Below, one piece after another: positions 41,229 to 52,030 of a DNA stretch of 64,000 nt (position 1 is the first letter of the stretch; every line of letters begins with the position of its first letter). The position numbers and the translations under genes were made by a program. Source of the DNA: Adineta ricciae (taxonomy: Eukaryota > Rotifera > Eurotatoria > Adinetida > Adinetidae); NCBI GenBank assembly GCA_905250025.1, contig CAJNOJ010000005.1, forward strand, positions 946,999 through 1,010,998. Reading direction: 5' to 3'. The notes under the pieces are model-generated. The model was not told the origin of the DNA and did no database searches. It saw only the letters and a program-made list of their open reading frames with translations.

Positions 41229-41417
41229 CACGACTGAAAATAACTGTCTCTTTGTTCAAATAAACCTTTCGGTATCCTCCACACTCAATGACGCATCGCT
41301 TTCTTGACAGAATAATTATTGACACTGATTCATACCTTTCACTTCAATCATCGATCGTTCTTTTTCTTTCGTCTCGCATTTATTATGTTTCCTATGAAAT
41401 CAAAGTAAAAAAGTCAA

Positions 41418-42338
41418 TTACAAAGTCTCCTGATATTCTTCGTAAATTGGGTAGTGTGATTGAGTACCGGGCCCATGATTATTATACCAAGCATCCAAAT
41501 CTCCTGGAGTATTATGTGTCTGCAAAACTCGAACATAATCATCAAGCATTTTATTGAAAACTGCTTGTTGTTGAAGAGTTTTGATGTAATCGGTAAATAT
41601 ATCTTTGAAAAAATCGAGACGTTTCTTTTCGAATGCTTGGGTATGTTGAAAGACTTCAGTCATATTTGCTTCATACCGTTGTCTTGCTTCCGCGCCAGGC
41701 GCAACGTCGCGTAATAAATGTTGATATCGTGTGCGAGCAGTGTCAACATCGAGACTCACTTGAATGTAATGATCAACAATCTGTTTCTGTGTTTCACTTG
41801 GCACATCGGCAGGCATTGATGATTTTTGCTGTTCGCATTGCTTTAATAATTTACTTAACTTATGATAGTTTTGTTTCGCTTCATGTATGGATTCAAGTAG
41901 TTTGCTCCATGGTTTTTGAACATTGTCGAATTCCTTTTCGAATTCTTTTGATTTCTTGTAATTTATAAACGATTTTTCGTAATTGTCCTTCCTCCATTGC
42001 TTTAGTTTCGGTTGAATATTGTCGTGTAGATTAGATGCGATTGTTTGATGAATATCTGCCATTTGTTCACCTGTCGATACGATTTGGTCCCAAACTCTCT
42101 TATTCGAAGAATATTCGGATAATTTCGTCAATTCACCATGCCATTTTCTCGACCATGAACGAAGAGAATTCACATAACTATGTTCTAAATTCGATCGTTC
42201 TTCGAACATACTCGACAAGTGACCGAGTAACTCACTGCCGAATTCATACCGATTAATACAGCGTTCATATTGCGCCGGTTCAAAAAAACCACGTGTCGGT
42301 AGACCAGTTATTGCTGTCGAAGCTGCACTGGTTGCCAT
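41418..42338 (-). CDS. PACSIN: PACSIN/syndapin F-BAR protein lacking an SH3 domain
   Basis: A single-exon frame of 306 residues (ATG at 42338). It begins GFFEPAQYERCINRYEFGSELLGHLSSMFEERSNLEHSY, an FCH/F-BAR start very close to PACSIN. Long amphipathic helices follow (WRKDNYEKSFINYKKSKEFEKEF), and the PACSIN-specific end is present (DLDAWYNNHGPGTQSHYPIYEEY). F-BAR dimers bind and curve membranes during endocytosis and caveola formation. Normal PACSINs are about 420-490 residues, with NPF motifs and a C-terminal SH3 that recruits dynamin and N-WASP. Here the frame stops two residues after EEYQE, and the 190 bp to the neighbouring GPCR stop cannot hold an SH3 exon. It is thus an F-BAR-only paralogue, or a truncated copy. 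Confidence 0.88.
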   Translation of the reverse strand: MATSAASTAITGLPTRGFFEPAQYERCINRYEFGSELLGHLSSMFEERSNLEHSYVNSLRSWSRKWHGELTKLSEYSSNKRVWDQIVSTGEQMADIHQTIASNLHDNIQPKLKQWRKDNYEKSFINYKKSKEFEKEFDNVQKPWSKLLESIHEAKQNYHKLSKLLKQCEQQKSSMPADVPSETQKQIVDHYIQVSLDVDTARTRYQHLLRDVAPGAEARQRYEANMTEVFQHTQAFEKKRLDFFKDIFTDYIKTLQQQAVFNKMLDDYVRVLQTHNTPGDLDAWYNNHGPGTQSHYPIYEEYQETL

Positions 42339-42848
42339 TTATGATAACAAAATTAATTTGCCCTTTTCTTTCTTTTAAAAAAAATGTAGAAACCGTTTAA
42401 CGTGCGTGTTAGAAAAAAGGTGAGTATGGTTGTGAAGTGACGATGTAAAAAAGAAAACAGTGAAAGAACGAGCTAAAAAAAAGAGCTGAATCGACAAACC
42501 TCTTCATTCCTCGTGTTGACATATTCAAAATATAATTATTATATCAGAACAAACATAGCTTTGTATGCGTTAGTGTGAATATAATTCTCTTCTGTATTGG
42601 ATCGAAAATGTCTGTTCACTTGATTAATGAACTGGTTGAAAGAATTTAAGTAGACGATTGATTACGGCAAAGTATAAACAAATGTTTTCTTTTTTTTTTG
42701 TAATCAAACAAATGATTGTATGTTTTCAATACAAGTTCCAAAAGAAACGAAAACAGAGAAAATATCGATATGTGAACTATGAGAAAGCAACAGAAAAAAA
42801 ACACGTCTTTTAAATACTGACGATAATGAATAAATTGTTAATAATAAT
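42339..42848. other. Intergenic region between PACSIN and N4CMT genes
   Basis: About 510 bp between two minus-strand genes: PACSIN upstream sequence and N4CMT 3' UTR. AT-rich, no recognisable coding or RNA feature. Confidence 0.5.
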
Positions 42849-44759
42849 TCAGCGTCTTCGTCGTAATTCATAGCCACCAAGGATACCATTTTCATAGTCG
42901 TCGTCGGATAATTCAGAATAAACTGAAGTTTTGCTGATAGCTGATGCTTTGCCGCGACATCGTCGTTTCATCTCACTTTCATCGCTTTGGTCGGAGCTCG
43001 ATGAACTGATGGACGATATACTTCGCTTGCGATCACATGACTACATTCAAACAGATTTCCAACGTGAAAATAGTTGATAGACTTAGTAAAGTTTTACCGA
43101 ATTGGAATGAATCAATTTAACTGGTCTCTTGTTCGACGACTTACTCTTTGCTTTCTTCTGATTTGATAATGATGCTTTGAATTGTTGGAGTAGACCTGGA
43201 CAATGTAGGTTTTCTTCAAGTTCCCACTAGAATAAAAAAGAAAGAAACTTACTGTCTTCAACTGGAAATATTCTATACGAATTCGTTGTCCTTACCGTGT
43301 TTTCTTTTTCGCTGTATCCTTTCCATTTCAGAAGATATTCCATGCATCCATTTCGAATCCGGTGATCAACGATTTTTTCCACGATGTACATTTGTTCCCA
43401 CAGATGTATCTTCTTCGACGCAGCTATTCGTTGGCGAAACATCATTTTGTAATTGTGACTTAGATCAAATCCAAGATATGATCGTTTCAGATTTGCAGCT
43501 GCTAATAAAGTTGTACCAGAGCCAGCAAATGGATCCAAAACTAAATCACCTGAAAGAAACCAGAAACAAATTCAGTTTTTGATTAACACTATCGCCATAC
43601 CTTCGTCTGTGGTTGCCAAGATACAAATTTCCGATAAAATTAATGGAAATGGTGCAGGATGTTTATTCTTTTTTTCAGGTGGTATTCGCCAGACTGAGCC
43701 TTTGAAACATTCTGGTAAACGATCACGATAGAACTTTGGCGTGCCCGATGAAGCTTTAGTCAGCCAGAAGATTTTTTCGACGTTCGGACGAAAATAAGCT
43801 GTATTTTGATTCACTGTTGAGCCACGATCCCATATTAATGTTTGATACATCTTCAAATCACTTTTGGAGACGAAATCTTCAGGTCTATAATCCTGTCTGC
43901 AATAACGTCGATCTTTGTGATTGTAAAATGCCGAACCATTTGGTTTGAGAACACGATTAATTTCATTGAGTATTTTCAATTGCCATTGTTGATATTCTTC
44001 CTCTTTCATGTTGTCATCGTATGTATCGTAGATAATTTGTCCAAGATACGGACGACCTTCTCGAAGACCAAGTTTGTTATATGGCGGAGATGTGACGATA
44101 CACTGGACGGAATTATTCGGTAACTTTTTCAAACCTTCCAGAGAATCAACGACAACATATTTGTTTCTCAATGACTGAAATGCAAAGCAGAGTGACGTTT
44201 TTGAGGCGTAATTAACATTCAATTACTTTGCTCTTTCTCTTGATAATCTCCTTTTTGTCTAATGATGATTTGGTACGGTGTTCATCTGGCTGTAACGCAT
44301 GCAGTTGACTAGTTCTTTCACTAGTTACCGTTGTGTCCAATGAAGCCTTAAAAAAGTGACGTAGAGAATTTTGCCCTCAATGCACCAAAACGTTTGTATT
44401 GAATCAAGAGAAAGGAATGCATGGAATTCTACCACACATAGATCGTATCACGTGCTTCGAATTCATTCTTCTATGTATTCATCGTGGTTTCTTTCGATTT
44501 GAATTCTATATTATAGTCTGCATCCCTAGATATCAACCGTCTGTCTGACAGCCATCGAAAACTCAATCGTTCCCAATAGTATTTTCTCGTTAAAGATTAT
44601 GTGTAGATAACTTACTTCGTTCCGTACTACTATTCTAAACGAACAGCAATATGTTGACAAGTCCTCATGAGTGTTTTTGGCACTATCCACATTTTCGTCT
44701 TCGTCATTCTTGGTGAGATCGATGGTTTCAGATTGTTTCTCTTGAATTTCGTTACACAT
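42849..44759 (-). CDS. N4CMT: N4-cytosine DNA methyltransferase fused to a chromodomain (N4CMT)
   Basis: Six exons (44616-44759, 44227-44346, 43601-44174, 43296-43549, 43098-43226, 42849-43040) join in frame to 470 residues. Residues 89-330 are an amino-methyltransferase with permuted motif order (beta-class type): catalytic motif IV TSPPY at 116-120, then the AdoMet motif DPFAGSGTT at 285-293. SPPY is typical of N4-cytosine (and some N6-adenine) bacterial enzymes. Residues about 332-385 are a complete HP1-like chromodomain ([15 protein letters not shown]...[22 protein letters not shown]). Its three cage positions (Y334, W355, Y358) have exactly the spacing of HP1 Y24/W45/Y48, so binding to methylated H3 Lys9-type marks is expected. 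The tail is basic and Ser-rich. Bdelloid N4CMT is known as an ancient bacterial acquisition that writes 4mC in chromatin. The N-terminal exon is the least certain part. Confidence 0.9.
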
Positions 44760-46331
44760 CCCTACGAAATTCGTAGCGTCTTGGTTAATATCTTTGAAAA
44801 AATGTCTACTTACTTGGATCAAATAAGTTTGTTCAAAAGACAAATAAGGAAACGAAGAAATAAAGAATAATCACGTTGAATATATCTTTGAATGAATTCT
44901 AAAACCAGACACATAAGACAAATTTAGCCGTTGGTAATGAATATTTTCAGAGATGTCACTTGTTCGAATACATACTACTAAGTCGAATAACGCTTTCAAC
45001 AAACGCAGGAATGAAGAAAGGAAAAATGAACGAGATATGTACAAGCAATTTCGACTTGTAATACAACGAGAGAATGGACAGAAAGGAAAGGAAAAGAAAG
45101 ACAATGTGAGACATGTCACGTATTTGAATTTAGAAAAGATGTGCACAGTCTAGTTATCGTCAGTTTGAATATCGATGAACATCTATTTAGACGAACCATT
45201 TGTTTGTTTATATGCAAAGTAAATTTTTACATTTGGATGAGATTGTGTGGTTCAAGGCGCTAAAATTCTATTCGAATTGTAAGCTATATGTCTTACAATG
45301 GAATTTAATCATTTTCGTTTCATCAATGTGAACTTTGCCATATTCACGTATTTGTTTGGATATTCTCATGATTAATTGTGTAAAAATAAATCATTTTCCA
45401 TCTCATTGATTTTCCATGATGAGATAGATTGATCGTATCTCATAGTGTTACAACTATCGATTTAACATCTCATACGTAGATAACTAATCATCGAGAGTTT
45501 ATTCTTCTTTCTCGTTCTCAATATCACAGACTGTGTATGTAAAACGCCATCATTGTTCTCGAGATATCATCTCTATTCGAAATCTATTTAGTTCATCAAT
45601 TATCACTCATCATCATTAACGATGTTTATATTACGTTTGGCGGATGTCGTTTTGCTTTCTTTTTTCACTGTTTATGTGAACAAACGCTCCTTTCTCTTTG
45701 AACTCGATCCAATTAAAATAATATTACTCGATAAACTATCGAAAGTTCCACATTTGCACATGGTTTTTCGAGTGACGTATGTGTCATAGGTTCTCGGTCA
45801 TAGTAATCGATAGGAATATCACCCGGGAAATCAATTAGCTCTTTGTTTTAATTGTGTTACGCATTGTGATTGGGAGAACAGAATGAACTTCTCTCTTTTC
45901 TGACAAGTCATTTCGATATATTTCTTGAAGAACAAAAGTCTTCGATGCACTAGGGCAAAGTTTTTTCGTGGCAGTTTTTATTTCTATGGAAATCATGCCA
46001 TCTGATCATTAGGATTGATAGTTTTTTTTCTCCCAATTATGCATTTGTTTCTTTTTTTTTCCTCACTTTTGTTCTTGTTGACACTTCAAACTCGAGAAAA
46101 GCTGTTATATGAAATAACAGCGGAAGGAAGTGAATGAAGACGTTTCTCAAGTTTTCATAAGAGTGAAAAGCAGAACAAAATGCAAATTGAAGTGTTAATT
46201 ATTAGCAAAGGATTTTAAATATCACTCAATATATTTTCTCTTTCCTTTTTTTTCTAGAGGTTAATGTTCTGTTTTGGGGCAGCAACAATCAGATTCTAAA
46301 AATACAATTGTAACTATCCATAGCAACGATC
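44760..46331. other. Noncoding region between N4CMT and a small membrane protein gene
   Basis: About 1.6 kb between divergent genes. AT-rich with short shadow frames only. The pyrimidine tract and AG at 46256-46257 form an acceptor-like site before the next gene. No mobile-element remnant was recognised around the methyltransferase gene. Confidence 0.5.
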
Positions 46332-46718
46332 ATGGACGATGATACCAGAGCGATGGTAGTCGGACTTAGTGTTGGTATAGGTGGATTCGTTGGCATAGTA
46401 TGTTGAAAATTCTGATAATATCTTTTCATTCACTTCGTATGTTTTTAGTTATTCGCCTTTTGCATCTGTTGGCAGATTGTGTGTGGATCGTAAGTGCATT
46501 TTGAATGTGATTCTCCGCTGAGTTTGATATGTAGGTGGTGTGATAATGAAAATAATCGTTCTTCTGTACGACCAGCTCCTGCAAGGCATCAACGAAAAAG
46601 AGTACTAGCTAGCAAACAACATAGCTTTGTATCGACAGTAGCACCCTCGATGACCTCGACTGGATCGATTCCGAGCTCTTCGAACGACTTGGCCAGTAAA
46701 CTGAAAACATTTCATTGA
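46332..46718 (+). CDS. Small single-pass membrane protein, 96 residues
   Basis: Three short exons, 46332-46397, 46449-46489 and 46535-46718, join in frame. The product starts MDDDTRAMVVGLSVGIGGF, continues through a hydrophobic segment (VGILFAFCICWQIVC, overall about residues 8-34) and a CGSWCDNENN turn, and ends in a basic, Ser/Thr-rich tail (PARHQRKRVLASKQ, SSNDLASKLKTFH). Topology is probably N-out/C-in, given the acidic N-terminus and basic tail. I do not recognise the family. Splice signals and uninterrupted phase across three exons argue that the gene is real. Its small first two exons would be missed by simple ORF finding. Confidence 0.55.
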
Positions 46719-47055
46719 GGAAATTTGATCAAAAAAATGTGTTTTTGAAACTTTTTCTTCGTTTTTGTTTTGTTTTATAATATTGCACCAATAAATTCCT
46801 TCGAAAAAAATTCTAATTATTAAGTATCGAAAGATCGCTTCCGGTGATTGCTTGCAAAAGCTACCTAGGTAGAGATACTTTTCAAATAGTAAGCACACTT
46901 GAAAGGAGCACAAGCATATACTCGACATGTTTCCTTGTATTCATTGAACACTATTACATTGTTCGGCATGTTGAAGTACTTTCTATGATCTGTAGTAACG
47001 CGCCAACGTGTTGTGATGTAGAGATGGCGCGTGTTTTGGTTACAATTAGATAGAA
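46719..47055. other. Short intergenic region
   Basis: About 340 bp between two plus-strand genes, with an AATAAATT polyadenylation-like signal near 46790. Nothing else was recognised. Confidence 0.45.
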
Positions 47056-48849
47056 ATGATCTTTCAGTTTTTTGCACTAATTGTTTTCGTATTTTTTTCA
47101 TTGACGAGCGCCTCGCATTTTCTCGGCGGTGCATTTACTTATCGACGTATTCAACAATCGACTGATTCAAATAATTACAAAACTCTTCTCGTTGAACTCC
47201 GTTTCCATATCTCCAATCATTACTTCTTTTGTTCAGCTGAGCAAGTCAACAAACATCTCGTTGCCTATGTAATCGGTGAATCGGTTCCATACGACAACAA
47301 AACCAAAACATATCTCTGGCTCGAGGCAGAAGAGTTGCGAAAGAATAAAGATTACTATAAAATCCAATGTTCAAGCAGAACAAATGAAAATGGCTGCGAA
47401 GATTTTCAGCAAGCTACATGGGGCTATTGCGAAAGTTCAAATGATAATAGTGGCTATTCAATATTACGAAGACAGTTTTTGTTAACACTTGCCAAACACG
47501 AATCCGTTCAACTTTCTCATGTAGATAATCGAATACTTATTATAGTTTACTTGACCCGGATGAATATGTAAAAGAGATCATTTTTCTAGACGTCATGCTG
47601 TTGGGCGAATTCTGTGGGGCAAAGATTTCATTTCGACTTAATAACTGAAACACATCCTACACGAATTAATTCATCACCTTATCCGTACATTCCGGCATCA
47701 TTCTATGTGAGTCTCGCACAGCCAAAAGCGATTCCGTTGGTTATATACGATCAAGACGGTAAGAGTTTGTTTTTTTTTGCTGATTTTGTGCATTTTAATG
47801 TGAAGAATAGGCGATGAAATTGTTTGCGAACCGTTCACCGAGAATTATAAGAAGTTTTTAACAGTAAACATCGATAGTACGTGCAAGATGACATATGAAA
47901 CGAATCGTCCCGGGAAACAATTTGGTCAATTCTGGTTATCGGATAGATACAATAAACATAATCTTTCGCGATCTTTGATCAGTTTACAAGTTCATGTTTT
48001 GAAAGACATTCTCTGCGAAACACAACCGGACATTCTTGTTCAAAATGAAGCTGATTCATCGGCAAAATCATCGACAATTAAACTTAAACAATCGGTTTAC
48101 ATTTCAGTTCGTGTCAATCCAAACTGTGCTTTGATTACACCGAAAGATCAAACCATCACGGAATTAACAACTTTATGTAATAACAATCAACCGGTTAATC
48201 TAGTGAATGGCGGAATCGAAGTTACATTCCAATGCACACCAAATCTATGCGAAAAATATCCAGTGTGTTTTGTTGGCGAATTTGGATTGAAACTACCGTC
48301 GACAATGATTCAATGCTTTCTGATTGAAGTTACTGGAACAAGTATGTGATGTCAGAACACTTTGATGCGATTCATATCTGGTCGAATACTTTCGTAGAAG
48401 ATGAATGTGAACTCGCATTGAAAAATTATGATTTTGTAACACCTCGTAACCGTCATTTTGTTAGTCCATCGTCTGAAAATCAATTCCAGCTTGTGAAGAA
48501 ATCATCCAGCAGTGTGCAACCCACAACAATAGCGTCTTTGAAATCTCGATCAAAAAGATGGTCATGGATTCTCGTCACGATTGGTTTTTGTCTTTTCGTT
48601 GGAATTTTTGGTTTAAAGCAAATCTTACTCATACTTCGCCGACAATCAACAAGAAAGAATTCCTATCGTTCGTCGTCTCGGAACGATAGTTTCATCTCAA
48701 GAACATCTAACACCGTTGTACGAGAAAGTAATCCTAAACAAATGTATACAGGATTGCCTTCCTTTAATCAAGATGAGAAGTTACCAATGAAGATTAAATC
48801 TAAAAGTCAATACATACGACAAGGAAGGTTTGATGATATTGACTTGTAA
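47056..48849 (+). CDS. Type I membrane protein with 'SHF-GG' extracellular module
   Basis: Four exons, 47056-47520, 47590-47758, 47811-48341 and 48398-48849, join in frame to about 538 residues. A signal peptide (MIFQFFALIVFVFFSLTSA) is followed at once by SHFLGGAFTYRRI. A TSCCWANS segment (exon 2) and PLVIYDQDGDEIVCE (exon 2/3 join) come next. The combination of a mature N-terminus like SHFRGGxxxW/Y, an internal CCW and a 'D-DGD-x-C' element recurs in poorly characterised metazoan secreted proteins; I recall the pattern but no function. A transmembrane helix (WILVTIGFCLFVGIFGLKQILLIL) lies near the end, followed by a basic cytoplasmic tail of about 80 residues with many Ser. Likely a cell-surface adhesion or receptor-like protein; this is inference only. 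Confidence 0.68.
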
Positions 48850-48890
48850 ATGAAACACTCTTCTTTCGCTCGCAAAATTTGTTCTATGTT

Positions 48891-48907
48891 ATGTTATGTT
48901 ATGTAAT
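48891..48907. repeat. Short TTATG pentanucleotide tandem repeat in a 3' region
   Basis: About three to four TATGT units followed by AATAAA, immediately downstream of the membrane-protein stop. Probably part of its 3' UTR and polyadenylation signal. Confidence 0.5.
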
Positions 48908-49106
48908 AAATGTACGATGCCTGTTCAACCAATCATATTTTATTTAAAAAATATGCCCGGCGGAACAACTTTCGCTTTTATACTGATATCAATTTATTTC
49001 GGTAGAGGATATTTACCATTGATAATGATTGAGATAGAGAAAAAGTGTAATTAACTAACAAATCGGCGTCAATCTGCAGAATAGTTGAAGGTACAACTAA
49101 AAAAGT

Positions 49107-49652
49107 TTATTGTTTGATGATTTTCCGTATCGTCTCGATCACCTCATCGGGTGAAAGACCATCACAATCAATCACATGTGTACGAGGTTCATCCTCTTTA
49201 CTCGCAGGTAATTCAAGTGTCTGAAGTTGTGAATCTAGCAAACGTGGATTCATAAAATGTTCGGATTGTCTTTGAACCAGACGTTTATGTAAAACATCGC
49301 GTGGTAATGTTAACATAAATAAATAAAAATCTCCACATGGCATCTTCGCCTGCACATTTGGATCAGCTGTACCACATAATAAAATCTGCCGATAGCTTTT
49401 ATTCAAAGCCGAACATGTTATAATACAACTTTGACCAAGCGCGGAATACTTTTCTAGTTGTTTGTGGAGAGTTAGCAACCATGGAAGACGATCTTCATCT
49501 GTTAGAGCGATTCCAGCGTGCATTTTGTCAATATTTGCTTGTGGATGATATTCATCAGCTTCAATATAGTCCCAGTGAAGAAGTTCTTTCAATTTCTTCG
49601 CTGTACTTGTTTTCCCAGTAGCAGTGACACCTCCAATGATGACAATAGGCAT
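49107..49652 (-). CDS. IDNK: Gluconokinase (GntK/IDNK type)
   Basis: From the ATG at 49652 the product is 181 residues, the usual size for gluconokinase. It starts MPIVIIGGVTATGKTSTAKKL, a P-loop (G8-x4-G-K-T). It continues with the family signatures WDYIEADEYHPQANIDKMHAGIALTDEDRLPWL, SCIITCSALNKSYRQILL, FLMLTLP-type LPRDVLHKRLVQRQSEHFMNPRLLDSQLQTLELP, and a final DGLSPDEVIETIRKII. It phosphorylates gluconate to 6-phosphogluconate for the pentose phosphate pathway, in the cytosol. An in-frame ATG at 49706 would add 18 residues, but a polypyrimidine-AG sits directly before the 49652 ATG. I therefore take those 18 codons to be intron or leader. The gene occurs in both bacteria and animals, so origin is open. 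Confidence 0.9.
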   Translation of the reverse strand: MPIVIIGGVTATGKTSTAKKLKELLHWDYIEADEYHPQANIDKMHAGIALTDEDRLPWLLTLHKQLEKYSALGQSCIITCSALNKSYRQILLCGTADPNVQAKMPCGDFYLFMLTLPRDVLHKRLVQRQSEHFMNPRLLDSQLQTLELPASKEDEPRTHVIDCDGLSPDEVIETIRKIIKQ

Positions 49653-49772
49653 CTGAAAAGAAAAGACATATGCAGGGTTATTCATTGATCCATTGTAGTC
49701 TGACATGTGAGCATCGCAAAATAAAGAATATTATTTCTATGATATATATACAACACAAAGCGAAGAGAAAAT

Positions 49773-51957
49773 TCAGGTAGACAACCATTGTTTAAAATAG
49801 CCATTCATTTTTTCACGCACGTTTGCACGGCCGACATTCACTCTAGAAAAGGAAAAATCGATGGTGTGAAGAAATATGAGAGGAATTGAATGAATTTACG
49901 TTGGAATGATTCGTTTAGGTTTGAGATATTCGATAAAAGCTTTTAATTCATCAAAAGAACTATGTTCACTGTAAGGAAAGCCTATAAATGGTTGAAAATA
50001 AGAATTCGTTTTCAAGTGAATAAGTAAAGTAGTACAAACCGTAGACAGTAGTGTTGGATGACTTTGATTCGATTGAGTAATGCTTCGTTCCGCCTGTTGC
50101 TCGAGGAGTTGTCCAGCCAGTTGGCTTGATTCCAATAATTTTCGTGTATTTCAATGAGTGCTTATCCGCATGCGTTTGCAACATCTATCAGGCTCAGTAA
50201 GAAACAGTTTTGTGAGAAAACGAAAATGTACCGGTGGAGTTACGGAACCCATTCCGACTATATGAACATTCGTTTCATCAGGCTTTGTTGTTAAACGTTT
50301 TGATAAATCGTCATCTTCCAGTTGATTTAATATCCGAAATTTTCTTGCCTCGACAAATATTTTGCAATCGAGTGCTTTGGCAATGGCTAAACGGCAAATC
50401 TCGATTGATTCTGAAGTTATCAACACATGTGCCTTACCGTGGAAGACTCGTTCTTTTCCAACAAGATACGTTCCGACGGCTATCAAAGTTCTTGGGTTTT
50501 GTTCGAGCTGCTCTGAAACTAATTCAACTGCACTTTGGATCACTTCGTCCTGTGAAGGAAAACGGTAATGCGAATCACAATATCTACATGAAAGACAACA
50601 GGCAGATGAACATATTTGTGTAGATTAGATGCTTACGTTGTATCAAGATAAATTGTATCGATTTGGTTCGGTTGAAGTAATGGATGTTTCATAAGATGTG
50701 ATGCTGCACGGAAATCGCCTGTATGTAGAATTAATTTACCATTCGGAAATCGAAATAAAAACATATTTGAGCCAGGACAACTAGACGAGATTATTTTAGG
50801 TAAAATGATTCATACGTAACTATGATCTCACTGGTTGGCGTCGAGAAGAGCAACATCAATCCCATGAACATTTGTAAACGTATTCATTGGGAGAATTGTC
50901 ATGTTTTCCGGCCGAACACCTAACTGACTTTTGCATAGATTACAAGTTATCTAAACCAAAGCGGATTAAATAGTTTGCAAAGAAAAGGATAATTTGCGTA
51001 CTTGATTTGAATAGAGCATATTAGAAAACTTTTTGTTCAATCCACCGTAATGATCCGAATGAAAATGTGAGAGAAAATACGCTTGAATGCCATCGATATT
51101 TCCAAAGTTAAATGCATCAACACAAAATGTTGTTCCTAACAGTTATCAACTCGAAAATATTGATTTATTTCTTCCCTGAAAATGTTTACCTGGTATTTTC
51201 TTATAGAATGGACAGTTTCTTTTCATATCACTAGTTGATCCACGAAATCCATGGTGATTACCACCTGCCGGTTGTTCTTGATCTAATTTCGACCATTGCT
51301 GTTTCAATTCCTGATCGTCTGCTTTCGATTTGACTGGCTTATTGAAAATTTGCTTCCATATTGATTTACAATCTACAGTCGGCTTTGTTGGAGTAGACGA
51401 AGATGTATTTGACAATTCATCACTCCATTGAGAGAAGATCTCGTTTGCATCAATATCAAATCCTTCGAGAGAGACTGTATCGGTTTTCTCAGTGATTGAC
51501 TCCTTTTGAACAACTGTCGGCAAAGAAGTTGTTCGTACAAGTGGACTAGAAGACTTCGAACTAAAAAATGTCGATAATTTCTAAAAGAATACCAGTAAAA
51601 ATGAGTACATTTTCTACTGTCTACTTTTACCGTTTGCGTTGTTTTTTTCTTTGATTGTTTAGTTGTAATCTGAGTTGTTATCGTGTTTAAATTCCATTTG
51701 TTTTCACCAGTGTTAACATCAGTTCTTATGATCGACAGCGATGTTTGTCTAGTATTACGAATCATTGGTTGTTTATTGATTAATTGCAACGGTGATGCTT
51801 TCGGTAATGAAGATGCACGTTGACGTTTGACCATCTGCTTATTAGATTCTTTCTCTTCATCATCGGACGATATTGTAATAAATCGTTTCAATGATGAAGA
51901 TGATGTATGATGATCTGCTTCATCTTCAGTTAAATAACTATTCTCACCAGTTGCCAT
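49773..51957 (-). CDS. DCLRE1A: SNM1A/DCLRE1A-type DNA interstrand cross-link repair nuclease
   Basis: A multi-exon minus-strand gene, start ATG at 51957, stop at 49773. The N-terminal third is disordered and basic/acidic ([26 protein letters not shown]). From about 51220 the order is that of SNM1A: a short SNM1-specific lead ([20 protein letters not shown]), the metallo-beta-lactamase motif [15 protein letters not shown], then [13 protein letters not shown], and IDTIYLDTT. The beta-CASP part follows ([45 protein letters not shown]). These supply the HxHxDH, D and His metal ligands. SNM1A is a 5'-3' exonuclease that digests past interstrand cross-links. No UBZ zinc finger or PIP box is apparent in the N-terminus. 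Only about 70 bp separate it from the OGFOD1 stop. Confidence 0.9.
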
Positions 51958-52030
51958 TTAATGAGATCTATAACAATCAATTGTTTTCTTCTTTTCTCTT
52001 TTCGAAAATCTTTTTATTTATTTTCTTTTA

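Noticed and set aside
42704..42895. Open frame overlapping the 3' end of the N4CMT gene
   Set aside because: It is another frame of the last N4CMT exon and its 3' UTR; the in-frame exon ends at a stop at 42849.
49653..49706. Eighteen extra N-terminal codons for gluconokinase
   Set aside because: A polypyrimidine-AG lies directly before the 49652 ATG and the shorter form has the normal family length.
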